NCBI RefSeq assembly: GCF_049705945.1
Contig: NZ_JBNAMV010000004.1
Location: forward strand, 124,001-188,000
DNA length: 64,000 nt
Origin: Salarchaeum japonicum_A
GTDB lineage: Archaea; Halobacteriota; Halobacteria; Halobacteriales; Halobacteriaceae
Direction: 5' to 3'
Shown here: positions 42,116 through 50,330 of the stretch, piece by piece
Layout: each line of letters begins with the position of its first letter
Numbering within the stretch: position 1 is the stretch's first letter
Made by a program: the position numbers and the translations under genes
The notes under the pieces: model-generated
The model's database searches: none
Seen by the model: the letters and a program-made list of their open reading frames with translations, nothing else
Told to the model about the DNA's origin: nothing

Positions 42116-43957
42116 CTACTGGATGGTGACGTCGTCGAACGTCTGGTTCTCCATCACGCCGTACATCTCCACGTCGACGTTCTGATGCCAGAAGCGCTGA
42201 CTGATGGGGTTGACGAGCGGGAGTTCCTGCACGGACGCCCAGTTGACTTCCTCGATGGTCTGGAACGCCTCCTTCCGGGTCTCGTCCGTCGCGTCGTCCG
42301 CGGCGTACTTCTCGTCCCACGTGTTACGGGCGAGCTGGTAGATGTCTTCGTCGTAGTAGCTCCCTTCGGCGCCCCAGCGGGTGAACTGACCGCTCGGGTT
42401 CTTCCCGTGGAGGTAGCGGAGGAAGTTCTGCGGGCCGGGGTACTCCATGCCGTCACCGAGCGCGAACACTTCCATCTCGCCGTTTACCGCCTGGCTGATG
42501 ATGGTGCCGAAGCTCGCTTCCGTGATCTCCATGTCGATGTAGGCGGAGCGGAGCTTGGACTGGAGCGTGGTGAGAACCTGCGTGTACGCGTCGTTTCCGG
42601 AGATGGTGGTCGCGCTGACGGAGTACCGGTTGCTGTCGCCGTAGCCAGCGGTCTCCATGACCTGACGCGCCTCGTCGAGGAGGGTTTCGCCGTAGCCGTA
42701 CGGGTAGCCGTTCTCCGCCCACTCCGTGTTGGACTGATAGCCCTCCTCGGCGTGCCGGGTGTACGTCTCCGGGGACGAGACGCCATCCTCGAACGTCGGG
42801 TAGGGGTCCGGGGGCGTGATGTGGTAGGCCGGGGTCGCGACGCCCTTGTAAACGCTCTCAGCGACGTCGTGCTGGTTCAGTGCGTACGCGAACGCTTTCC
42901 GAACCGGAATCGGAACCTCGAGCGCGTTGAACACGAGGTACTCGGTCGTGAGCGCGGGAATCCGACCGTAGTTGACCTCGGTTCCGTCGCCGAACGTGTA
43001 CGTCCCGACTTCGCGGCTGCCCTTCGTCTCCTCGATGGAGACGTTATCGGGGTTGAACGAGGCGGTCGGCATTCCTTCGAGGATGTGCGCGTTCTCTCCC
43101 TTGAAGCGATTGAGTCGCGTGTTCCCGCTCGTAACCACGGTGAACCGAATCTCGTCGAGTTCGGGTTCGCCGTTCCAGTAGTCCTCGAACGCGGAGAGCG
43201 TGATTTCGCTTCCCTTCGTCCAGGAGTCGACGGTGAACGCGCCGAGTCCGGCGTACTTCGGGCCGCCGTTCGCGGTGCTGAAGAACTCGTTGTAGGAGTA
43301 CTCGCCGTCGTACCCCTCGATGTCGCCGACAGAGTTCTCGGGGAGCATCGCCCAGTTCCCGCCCGCGATCTGGAAGAGCGTGTACTCGAAGGGGGACGCG
43401 AGGTCGAACTCGAACGTGTAGTCGTCGGGAGCGCGAACTGCGAGACTCTGCGGGACGATGTCGTCGAGCGTCTCCTCGTCCTCGGGGGAGGCGATGCTCG
43501 CGTCCTTCTCGTGTTCGATGGTCATCGTCTGGCCGATGATGTCGTCCTTGTTCTGGGAGTTCTCGGACTCGGCCATGCGGCGGTACGTGTAGACGGCGTC
43601 CTGCGCGGTGAACTCTTGGCCGTCGTGGAACGTGAGGTCCTGCTTGAGGTTGAACGTGTACGTGAGGCCGTCCTCGGAGATGCTGTAGTCCTCGACGAGC
43701 GCGGCTTCCGGCGGGTAGAGCCCGTCGGGGAACCGCATCAGGGGCGCGCCGTACTGGTTGTATCCAGCGCCGGATCCCTTGGCGTTGACGGGGTCGAGCG
43801 TCTGGATGGAGCCGGTCGCCATCATTTCGAGCGTACTGCCCCCTCCTCCGTCGTCGCTGGTCGTGGTGTCGCTGGAACTCGAGCAGCCGGCGATAGCGGC
43901 GGCTACGCCAGTTCCTGCAGCGGTCAAGAAGCCTCGACGGGTGGTGTCTCCCGACAT
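42116..43957 (-). CDS. dppA: Dipeptide/oligopeptide ABC transporter substrate-binding lipoprotein
   Basis: 613 aa. Tat lipoprotein leader: twin Arg at 7-8 (DTTRRGFLTAAG) and lipobox with Cys25 in AIAGC. The mature protein has SBP_bac_5 features: TYTFNLKQDLTFHDGQEFTA and the later FNALEVPIPVRKAFAYALNQ. It captures peptides or similar solutes for the DppBCDF system encoded downstream. A TATA-like ATTATATATA (44001-44010) precedes it. Confidence 0.93.
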   Translation of the reverse strand: MSGDTTRRGFLTAAGTGVAAAIAGCSSSSDTTTSDDGGGGSTLEMMATGSIQTLDPVNAKGSGAGYNQYGAPLMRFPDGLYPPEAALVEDYSISEDGLTYTFNLKQDLTFHDGQEFTAQDAVYTYRRMAESENSQNKDDIIGQTMTIEHEKDASIASPEDEETLDDIVPQSLAVRAPDDYTFEFDLASPFEYTLFQIAGGNWAMLPENSVGDIEGYDGEYSYNEFFSTANGGPKYAGLGAFTVDSWTKGSEITLSAFEDYWNGEPELDEIRFTVVTSGNTRLNRFKGENAHILEGMPTASFNPDNVSIEETKGSREVGTYTFGDGTEVNYGRIPALTTEYLVFNALEVPIPVRKAFAYALNQHDVAESVYKGVATPAYHITPPDPYPTFEDGVSSPETYTRHAEEGYQSNTEWAENGYPYGYGETLLDEARQVMETAGYGDSNRYSVSATTISGNDAYTQVLTTLQSKLRSAYIDMEITEASFGTIISQAVNGEMEVFALGDGMEYPGPQNFLRYLHGKNPSGQFTRWGAEGSYYDEDIYQLARNTWDEKYAADDATDETRKEAFQTIEEVNWASVQELPLVNPISQRFWHQNVDVEMYGVMENQTFDDVTIQ

Positions 43958-44000
43958 CGTGTAATAGACTCATAACAATCCACTTGACTCTTTCCCACGC

Positions 44001-44010
44001 ATTATATATA
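44001..44010 (-). promoter_or_regulatory. TATA element for dppA
   Basis: TATATATAAT on the minus strand, 44-53 nt before the dppA start, so the transcript would carry a leader of about 20 nt. Confidence 0.55.
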
Positions 44011-44031
44011 AGGTACTGTGTAGAACGTAGT

Positions 44032-44050
44032 GATAAATATAAGTATATAG
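44032..44050 (+). promoter_or_regulatory. TATA element for the gene at 44065
   Basis: The stretch GATAAATATAAGTATATAG ends 14 nt before the ATG at 44065. Together with 44001-44010 it makes an A/T-rich divergent promoter region. Confidence 0.55.
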
Positions 44051-44064
44051 TTATGGTGTGGGTA

Positions 44065-44589
44065 ATGGCGGAAGATTGGAGTGTCGGAGACGTGACGCAC
44101 GAACTGATGGCTGAGGATTCACCGGATGCGAACGACATCCGGGAGACGAACGCCTGGGGACGAACCCTGAGCGAGGCCGAACAGCGCGCTGACGCCCTCA
44201 GCGAGGACGGCTGGGACGCGACGACGGTGCGGGCCGGCCACCTCGCGCCCGTCGGTCCCGACGTCGAGGGAACCGACACCGTGGGCCTCGTGTTCATCGT
44301 GCCGAGCGAGGAGGGCAAGGACTTCGAGGCGCTCGTCACGGACGGCGTCACCGACTACGTCGTGTTCGCGGAGTCCGCGAGCGGGACGCGCTACCTCGTG
44401 GTGGAGGTGCGGAACGCCGACAGCGAGGACGCCGTCCTGCTCGTCGGCGCGTTCCCCGAGGACGCCGCGACCGGACTCGCCGCCCACGCTCGCTCTGAAG
44501 GCGTGCTTCACGCGCACGTTCGCGCGCTTGACGAAACGCACTACGGAACGGTCGAATTCGACAGTCCCGACCTATTCTTCGATGACTGA
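44065..44589 (+). CDS. Conserved haloarchaeal hypothetical protein (DUF7529-like)
   Basis: 174 aa, acidic and soluble. Pattern: NAWGRTLSEAEQRADAL, GWDATTVRAGHLAPVGPD, TVGLVFIVPSEEG and FAESASGTRYLVVEVRNADS. The layout fits a short Halobacteria family that I recall as DUF7529. ATG 44065 fits the promoter better than ATG 44053. It overlaps the metallophosphoesterase gene by 8 nt, so the two are coupled. Confidence 0.75.
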   Translation: MAEDWSVGDVTHELMAEDSPDANDIRETNAWGRTLSEAEQRADALSEDGWDATTVRAGHLAPVGPDVEGTDTVGLVFIVPSEEGKDFEALVTDGVTDYVVFAESASGTRYLVVEVRNADSEDAVLLVGAFPEDAATGLAAHARSEGVLHAHVRALDETHYGTVEFDSPDLFFDD

Positions 44590-45523
44590 GACACACGCCG
44601 GTAGTCTGATGGCACAGTTCGCACGACCGCGCACCGACACGACGACACGGTTCGCCGTCGTCGCCGACCCCCACGTCGCCACCGAGGCGGAGGGCACGTC
44701 GAAGCTCTTCGAGCACACGGAAGCCCACTTCCGCGCCGCCGTCGAGGACATGGCGGGCCGCGACCTCGACGCCGTGCTCTCGCCCGGCGACCTGACGAAG
44801 GACGGCGAACCCTGGAACTACGAGGCGGTGGACGAGATTCTGGAGTCGCTCGACGTGCCGTTCTACTCGGTCCCGGGGAACCACGACGTGCGGAAGGACG
44901 GCGACGAACACGACACGCCATCGCTCGACCGGTTCGTCGAGCGGTACACGTCCGGCAGCCTCCCGTTCCGCGTGGACGTGGGTGACGTGACCGTCGTCGG
45001 CCTGAACAGTTCGGGCGGCGACGACCGCTTGCTCGACTCCCACGAGGGCGACGTGCCCGACGACCAACTCGACTTCCTCCGTGACGTGCTCGCCGAGGAG
45101 GAGAACGTCTTCGTACTGCTGCACCACAACCTCCCGCCGACGTACGACCAGCTGCGCTCGCACCGCGACGAGGTCGAATCGGAGATGGCGATTCCGCCGG
45201 TCACGCGGAACACCGACGCGCTCGTGGACGCGCTCTCCGCGGGCACCGACCCCGTCGTTCTCACCGGGCACCTCCACCTCCCCGCGGTCGCGACAATCGA
45301 CGGGATTCGCGAAGTGATGTCGCCGACGACGTGCTCGTTCCCGCAGTCCTACCTCCTCTTCGAGGTCGGGCCGGACGGCACCGAGGTTCGACTGATTCCG
45401 GTGGCCGATATTACGGGGATGGAGCTCGCGCACAACGTCCGCGGCGGCGACTCCGTCACGTCGCGCGGCCTGACCTCCATCGCGGCGGCGCGGCTCGCGC
45501 GCTTCCCGCTGGTGGACGAGTGA
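44582..45523 (+). CDS. Calcineurin-like metallophosphoesterase
   Basis: 313 aa. Di-metal phosphoesterase signatures: FAVVADPHVATEAEG (Asp-x-His), LSPGDLTKDGEPWNYEAVD (Gly-Asp), VPGNHDVRKDGDEHD (Gly-Asn-His-Asp), VLLHHNLPP and TGHLHLP. This matches the Icc/cyclic-nucleotide phosphodiesterase-like class. Substrate unknown. The start at 44582 overlaps the stop of the upstream gene. Confidence 0.9.
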   Translation: MTETHAGSLMAQFARPRTDTTTRFAVVADPHVATEAEGTSKLFEHTEAHFRAAVEDMAGRDLDAVLSPGDLTKDGEPWNYEAVDEILESLDVPFYSVPGNHDVRKDGDEHDTPSLDRFVERYTSGSLPFRVDVGDVTVVGLNSSGGDDRLLDSHEGDVPDDQLDFLRDVLAEEENVFVLLHHNLPPTYDQLRSHRDEVESEMAIPPVTRNTDALVDALSAGTDPVVLTGHLHLPAVATIDGIREVMSPTTCSFPQSYLLFEVGPDGTEVRLIPVADITGMELAHNVRGGDSVTSRGLTSIAAARLARFPLVDE

Positions 45524-45531
45524 GGAAAAAC

Positions 45532-45554
45532 GGCCCGCGGGGAGTCGTCGGGCC
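45532..45554 (+). terminator. Possible terminator hairpin after the metallophosphoesterase gene
   Basis: GGCCCG pairs with CGGGCC around an 11-nt loop, 8 nt after the stop. There is no T-tract, so termination is uncertain. Confidence 0.3.
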
Positions 45555-45667
45555 GGACTATGTCGGGGATGACAGACGGGAGCAGGTGCGCGAACGCACC
45601 TACAGACAGGACGCCCCGGACGACTATAACTCTATTCGGCGTTCGTGAAAATAACTCTCGGGAGACC

Positions 45668-47185
45668 TCAGTAGGTCGCGTCCACGATGTCGTCGTCGAG
45701 TGCCGGGAAGGATTCGAGGTACTCGCGGCGCTCCTCGGTGAGCGACTGGTGGGCGTCCGCGAAGTCCGCGGTGCGGTCCGCGACCGAGAACGAATCGATG
45801 TCCATTCCGGGGACTTGGCTCGGGACGGTGAGTCCGAGGTCGTCGTCGGTCGTCCACGAGACGGTGCCGCGCGCGACGGCTTCGAGGAGCGCGACGGTTT
45901 CCTCGACGCCCACGTCGGCGGGCGTGTCCGTGCCGACGACGCCCGTGTTCAGGACGAAGCAGTCGACGCCGAGGTCGCTGATGAGGTCGCGGAAGCGGTT
46001 CCCTTCTTCGCCCTTCGAGCCCATGATGAAGGGGTTGGTGCCGACGACGCGGATGGATTCGCCGGCCCGCGAGGGGTCGCCGGCGCTCGTCTCGACGGAT
46101 TCGCCGAGCATGAACGCGGCCGCCGCCTGCGCCTCGTCGAGTTTCGCGACCGGCGGCATCAGGGGGTTTCGGGTGATGAAGAAGACCTGGTCGACGGACG
46201 GGAGGTCGATGTCGTCCGCGGCGCTCTCCAGTTCGTCGCGCAGCACGACCGCGCGGCTGTTCGAGCCGTACCGGGGTTCGTCGAAGTGGACGGTGCCGTC
46301 GTCGTCGACGGCGACGTTCTCCAAGGCGGCGGTTTCAGAGGTCGCCGCGCCGTGGAGTTCGGGCTGTTCGTCCGCTTCGAGACCGATGGTCTTGATGTAG
46401 AGGCCCTTCCCTTCGCTTCCGGTGACGGTGCCGTTCGGGAGGAGCGCGCACACGTCGTCCTGCAGCATCTCCGCGCCCTCGGGGTCGTCGAGCCAGAGCC
46501 CGTGGCTCGTCAGCGTGGACTTCCCCGTCCCGGACAGGCCGAGGAAGAGCTGGCCGACGTCGCGCTCGCCCGCGTCGTCGTCGAGGTGGACGCGCTTCGA
46601 GCCCGCGTGCAGGCCGAGGCCGCCCTGCTGTTTCGCGCGATACATGTAGAGCCGGAGGAAGGACTTCTTCGCCTCGCCCGTGTAGTCGCTGCCGAGGACG
46701 GCGGTGACGCCTTCTTCGGGGAGGATGCGGATGGTCGTCTCGTCGCGGTCGGGTACCTGCACCGTCACGAAGTCGGGGTCGGCGTCCGCGGGCGCGGGTT
46801 CGAGGAGTTTCGCCCACGAGAGCGCGATGCGGCCGTACTCCTTCGGGACGAACAGCCGGCAGACGAAGGACGTGTCGGGGTGGCGGCCGACGACGCGGTC
46901 CACGGCGACCACGTCGTTCGACGCGTCCTCGACGAAGTCCAGGGCGCTCTCGAACGCGACGTAATCGTCGTCGCCGAACTCGTGGTCGACGGCGTTCCGA
47001 GTCTGCTCGGAACTCCGGGAGCGGTAGTCGCTGACGTAGGAGGGCGACCCGTATTCCGTGGTCGTTTCGAGGTGCGCAGAGAAGGCGCGGAGGTCGTCGA
47101 GGCTCGGATTGTGTCTGATGTGGTCCGTCGATGCCGGGTCCGGGAAGTCGTCCGCTGTGTAGCGGGTCCGGGCTCGATTTGCCAT
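45668..47185 (-). CDS. pckA: Phosphoenolpyruvate carboxykinase (ATP)
   Basis: 505 aa. It converts oxaloacetate to phosphoenolpyruvate with ATP, the first step of gluconeogenesis. Motifs: LGSDYTGEAKKSFLRLYMYR, kinase loop GLSGTGKSTL, and metal-binding GLWLDDPEGAEMLQDD. ATP rather than GTP type is chosen because of this kinase loop pattern and length. The ATG at 47185 is 26-32 nt downstream of TATAAAC on the opposite strand. Confidence 0.93.
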   Translation of the reverse strand: MANRARTRYTADDFPDPASTDHIRHNPSLDDLRAFSAHLETTTEYGSPSYVSDYRSRSSEQTRNAVDHEFGDDDYVAFESALDFVEDASNDVVAVDRVVGRHPDTSFVCRLFVPKEYGRIALSWAKLLEPAPADADPDFVTVQVPDRDETTIRILPEEGVTAVLGSDYTGEAKKSFLRLYMYRAKQQGGLGLHAGSKRVHLDDDAGERDVGQLFLGLSGTGKSTLTSHGLWLDDPEGAEMLQDDVCALLPNGTVTGSEGKGLYIKTIGLEADEQPELHGAATSETAALENVAVDDDGTVHFDEPRYGSNSRAVVLRDELESAADDIDLPSVDQVFFITRNPLMPPVAKLDEAQAAAAFMLGESVETSAGDPSRAGESIRVVGTNPFIMGSKGEEGNRFRDLISDLGVDCFVLNTGVVGTDTPADVGVEETVALLEAVARGTVSWTTDDDLGLTVPSQVPGMDIDSFSVADRTADFADAHQSLTEERREYLESFPALDDDIVDATY

Positions 47186-47210
47186 TAGGTGTGGGGAGTA
47201 GGTGGACGAG

Positions 47211-47217
47211 TATAAAC
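47211..47217 (-). promoter_or_regulatory. TATA element for pckA
   Basis: GTTTATA on the minus strand, 26-32 nt before the pckA ATG at 47185, consistent with a leaderless transcript. Confidence 0.6.
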
Positions 47218-47240
47218 GCACAGGTATCCACGCAGAGTTG

Positions 47241-48668
47241 TCACCGCCCGCATGTGCGGTTCGCGAGCGTCCGGTTCTCCGTCGGTTCCGGGCGGTCGAG
47301 TCGCGTCGGTTGCGCGACGAACACGACCGAGACTCGCGCGAGTTTCGAGTCGTGGGTGGCGTTCCACTCGCGGCAGAGGTAGCCCGCGAACTCGCCGGCG
47401 AGCGACCGGCCGTCGAAGAGCGCGACGGTGGCGAGGTACTTCCGCCAGCGCGCGCTCGGGTAGGTTTTCGACACGTCCGGTGGTTTCGCGTACGAGACGG
47501 TGCCGCCGTTCCACGCGTCCACGTTTTCGCCGGTGGTGGTGAACGCGGGCGCGATGTACCAGCCGTCGGTGCTCAGGGGTTCGGGCGCGAACATGTCCCA
47601 ACTCCGCTCGCTCGGCTGGACGGGCGCGTTCTCGGGCGTTTGGACGACGCCGACCGCGGCGGCGTTCCAGACGAGCACGAAGCAGAGGAGGAGCGCCGCG
47701 ACGACGCGGGTGCCGCGTCGGACGAGCGCCCACGGCGTCTGCGGCCGCGGGAGTTCGGGGAGGCGGGCGGCGAGGCGGTCGAAGCGCGGCTGGGGGTCGG
47801 GGAGGCGGTCCCACACGAGCGGGGGCTGGAAGACGAGGAGTGCGGTGACGGTGACCAACGGGAAGACGCCGAGCGTCATCGTCGCGAGCATTCCGAGGTG
47901 GCCGAGCGAGAGGAGGGCGGCGACTGCGCCGCGGACGCGGCCCGTGGTGAGCAGGAGGAGCGGGGACGCGAGGAGGAGCGCGACCCAGGCGTAGTCGGCG
48001 GCGGTGAGGAGCGCCGGGAAGCCGGCGAGGAGTTCGCCGAGCGGGCGGAGGAACTGGTCGAGGCTGAACACGTAGCGGACGGCGGTGCCGGAGAGCCAGG
48101 CGTCCCCCTGAAGTTTGAGCGCGGCGTTCACCGCGTACACGGCGACGACCTGCACGAGCAGGCCGGCGGTCGCGATGCTCGCGAGCGGGCCGAGCGTGCG
48201 GCTCTCGCTGGTTCGGGCGGCGTCGACGCTCCACGCGCGACCGAGCGGGAGGAGGACGCTCCAGAGCAGGAGGCGGCGGAGGAGGCTGTCGCCGGCGTTC
48301 AACACGACGGGGTTGCGCGCCTGCAGGGAGACGAGGAGGACGAGCGAGAGGAAGGCGGCGAGCCGGCTGTGGTAGCCGACGAGCAGGCAGACCGCGAGCG
48401 CCGCGGCGACCGCGAACAGCGCGAGTTGGAGAGCGAGGCCGCCGGAGAGCGCGTGAATCGAGACGGACGCGAACCCGGGGAACTCCCGGTAGAGCGTCTC
48501 GCGGGGGAGGACGCCGTAGTCGGTGTAGAACGAGCGGACGTTGCGCAGTCGGAGGAGGAGGTCGAGGAGGAGCACGCTCCCGAGGCCGATGCGGAACGCG
48601 GCGAGCGCTCGCGCGTCGATGGCGGCGCGGGCGGCGAGGAACCGACGGAGGCGGCCTGCGGCGGACAC
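47241..48668 (-). CDS. HTTM-domain membrane protein (vitamin K carboxylase-like)
   Basis: 475 aa with about eight to ten helices. The HTTM signature includes IDARALAAFRIGLGSVLLLD and FYTDYGVLPRETLYREFPGF, with LNAGDSLLRRLLLWSVLLPL and a C-terminal soluble tail ending in a Cys-containing NRTLANRTCGR. HTTM proteins are related to gamma-glutamyl carboxylase; function in archaea is not established. The GTG at 48668 (MSAAGRLRRFLA) is chosen; a GTG at 48707 adds 13 residues. Confidence 0.8.
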   Translation of the reverse strand: MSAAGRLRRFLAARAAIDARALAAFRIGLGSVLLLDLLLRLRNVRSFYTDYGVLPRETLYREFPGFASVSIHALSGGLALQLALFAVAAALAVCLLVGYHSRLAAFLSLVLLVSLQARNPVVLNAGDSLLRRLLLWSVLLPLGRAWSVDAARTSESRTLGPLASIATAGLLVQVVAVYAVNAALKLQGDAWLSGTAVRYVFSLDQFLRPLGELLAGFPALLTAADYAWVALLLASPLLLLTTGRVRGAVAALLSLGHLGMLATMTLGVFPLVTVTALLVFQPPLVWDRLPDPQPRFDRLAARLPELPRPQTPWALVRRGTRVVAALLLCFVLVWNAAAVGVVQTPENAPVQPSERSWDMFAPEPLSTDGWYIAPAFTTTGENVDAWNGGTVSYAKPPDVSKTYPSARWRKYLATVALFDGRSLAGEFAGYLCREWNATHDSKLARVSVVFVAQPTRLDRPEPTENRTLANRTCGR

Positions 48669-48782
48669 ACTCGCAGTCGACGCGAGGAACCCATAGGCGT
48701 TGTGCACCCGACGCGACGCGAAAGTTTCGTCGCCGCTGGTGCGACCGGCACGTCTTTGTCGGCGGCCGCCGCGTTCTCGGGT

Positions 48783-50330
48783 ATGGCTCGGGTCGCGCGA
48801 CTCACGCGATATCCGGTGAAGGCTCTCTCTGGCGAGGACGTGACCGAGGTCGGCATCACCGCGGGCGGAACGCTCGCGGGCGACCGCGAGTACAAGCTCG
48901 TGGACGCAGAGGGCGACCTCGTGAACGGCAAGCGCACGCCGCGCGTCCACGACCTCACGACGACGTACGACAGCGAGGCGGGGACGCTCTCGGTCGAAAC
49001 CTCGGCTGGCGAGACCGCGGTGCTCTCGCTCCGGGACGACCCTGGGGAGGCGGCGGCGTGGCTCGGCGAGTTCTTCGACTGCGACCTCTCGGTCGAGCGC
49101 GACACGGACCTCGGGTTCGTGGACCGACGGTCGGCCGGTCCCTCAGTCATCAGCACGGCGACGCTCGAAACGGTCGCCGGCTGGTACGACGACCTCACCG
49201 TGGAGAGCGTGCGGCGGCGGATGCGCGCGAACGTCGAGGTCGCGGGCGTACCGGCGTTCTGGGAGGACCGGTTCGTCGGCGCGGACGCGCCCGGGTTCCG
49301 CGCCGGGGACGTGCGTTTCGAGGGCGTCGAACCCTGCGGACGCTGTGTCGTCCCGGAGCGCGACCCCGAGACGGGCGAGCGCGACCCCGGGTTCCGCGAG
49401 CGGTTCGTGGAGCGCCGCGAGGCCACGCTTCCCGACTGGGTGGACCGAGACGCGTTCGACCACTACTACGCCCTGATGCTCATCGCCGACGTGCCCGCGG
49501 ACGCCCGCGGCCGGACGCTCTCCGTCGGCGACGAAGTCATCAGAGGGTTAATCACCCTGGAAACGATAATGCGGCCAATGTACTTGACGACGGCCTGCGG
49601 TCGCTTCGACGGGCCGACGGCGGGGTCGCCCGGGGCGACGCTCCGGGCGAATCCGGGGGTCGGCGGACGGTCCACGGACGAGGAGCGGTCGGCGCGGGAC
49701 GCCGCCACGGACACCGGAACGCGTACCGAAAGCGCGAACGACGACCGCTGTAGTGACGGGACCGTGCTCGTGGTGGACGACGAGCGCGGGTTCGCGGACG
49801 CCGTCGCGCTCTGGCTGGACGACTACGAGGTCAAGGTCGCGTACGACGGCGACGAGGCGCTCGACGCGTACACGCCCGCGGTGGACGTGATACTGCTCGA
49901 CCGCCGGATGCCGACCGTCTCCGGCGACGACGTGCTCCGCGAACTCCGCGACCGGGACGCGGACGTGCGGGTCGCGATGATGACGGCGTCCGAACTCAGC
50001 GTCGAGTCCGCGGCGCTCCCGTTCGACGAGTACCTCCAGAAACCCCTCGACCAGGACGAGATTCGGGAGGTCGTCGCGACCCTGAAGCGACAGCACGCGT
50101 ACCCCGACAGTGTCCGCGAGTACGTGAGCGTGCTCGTTCGTCTCTCCGAACTCGAAGCCACGCACTCACGGGAGCAACTCACAGAATCGGACGCGTACGC
50201 CGCCCTCGAAGAACGCCTCGAGGACGTACGGCCGGCGGCGACGGAGGCTATCGACCGGCTCTCGGACGCGGACGCCGAATTCCTGCGCTCGTACGTCGCC
50301 GACCTCGAACGCGACAGTCGCCTCGTCTAG
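48783..50330 (+). CDS. MOSC domain fused in one frame to a HalX response regulator
   Basis: 515 codons with no stop. Residues 1-255 are a MOSC domain: MARVARLTRYPVKALSGEDV, then EPCGRCVVPERDPETGERDP with Cys185 and Cys188, ending in the usual RTLSVGDEV. Residues 256-325 are a low-complexity acidic linker. Residues 328-515 are a receiver (Asp332/Asp333, phospho-acceptor Asp373 in LLDRRMP) plus HalX-like helices. MOSC modules bind sulfur and are linked to molybdenum chemistry. A second ATG at 49569 and a promoter-like stretch at the joint mean the regulator may also be made alone; the fusion as one protein is plausible but unproven. Confidence 0.7.
   Translation: MARVARLTRYPVKALSGEDVTEVGITAGGTLAGDREYKLVDAEGDLVNGKRTPRVHDLTTTYDSEAGTLSVETSAGETAVLSLRDDPGEAAAWLGEFFDCDLSVERDTDLGFVDRRSAGPSVISTATLETVAGWYDDLTVESVRRRMRANVEVAGVPAFWEDRFVGADAPGFRAGDVRFEGVEPCGRCVVPERDPETGERDPGFRERFVERREATLPDWVDRDAFDHYYALMLIADVPADARGRTLSVGDEVIRGLITLETIMRPMYLTTACGRFDGPTAGSPGATLRANPGVGGRSTDEERSARDAATDTGTRTESANDDRCSDGTVLVVDDERGFADAVALWLDDYEVKVAYDGDEALDAYTPAVDVILLDRRMPTVSGDDVLRELRDRDADVRVAMMTASELSVESAALPFDEYLQKPLDQDEIREVVATLKRQHAYPDSVREYVSVLVRLSELEATHSREQLTESDAYAALEERLEDVRPAATEAIDRLSDADAEFLRSYVADLERDSRLV
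49544..49572 (+). promoter_or_regulatory. Inverted repeat and A/T-rich stretch at the MOSC/regulator joint
   Basis: AGGGT-TAATC-ACCCT (49544-49558) is a perfect 5-bp stem with a 5-nt loop, followed by AAACGATAATG, which includes an in-frame ATG at 49569. It looks like remnant intergenic promoter DNA and could drive the regulator part separately. Confidence 0.4.

Noticed and set aside
47202..48782. Upstream extension of the MOSC-regulator frame by more than 500 codons
   Set aside because: The extension is antisense to the HTTM membrane-protein gene and reads as Glu/Arg/Gly repeats. The MOSC start at 48783 is natural.
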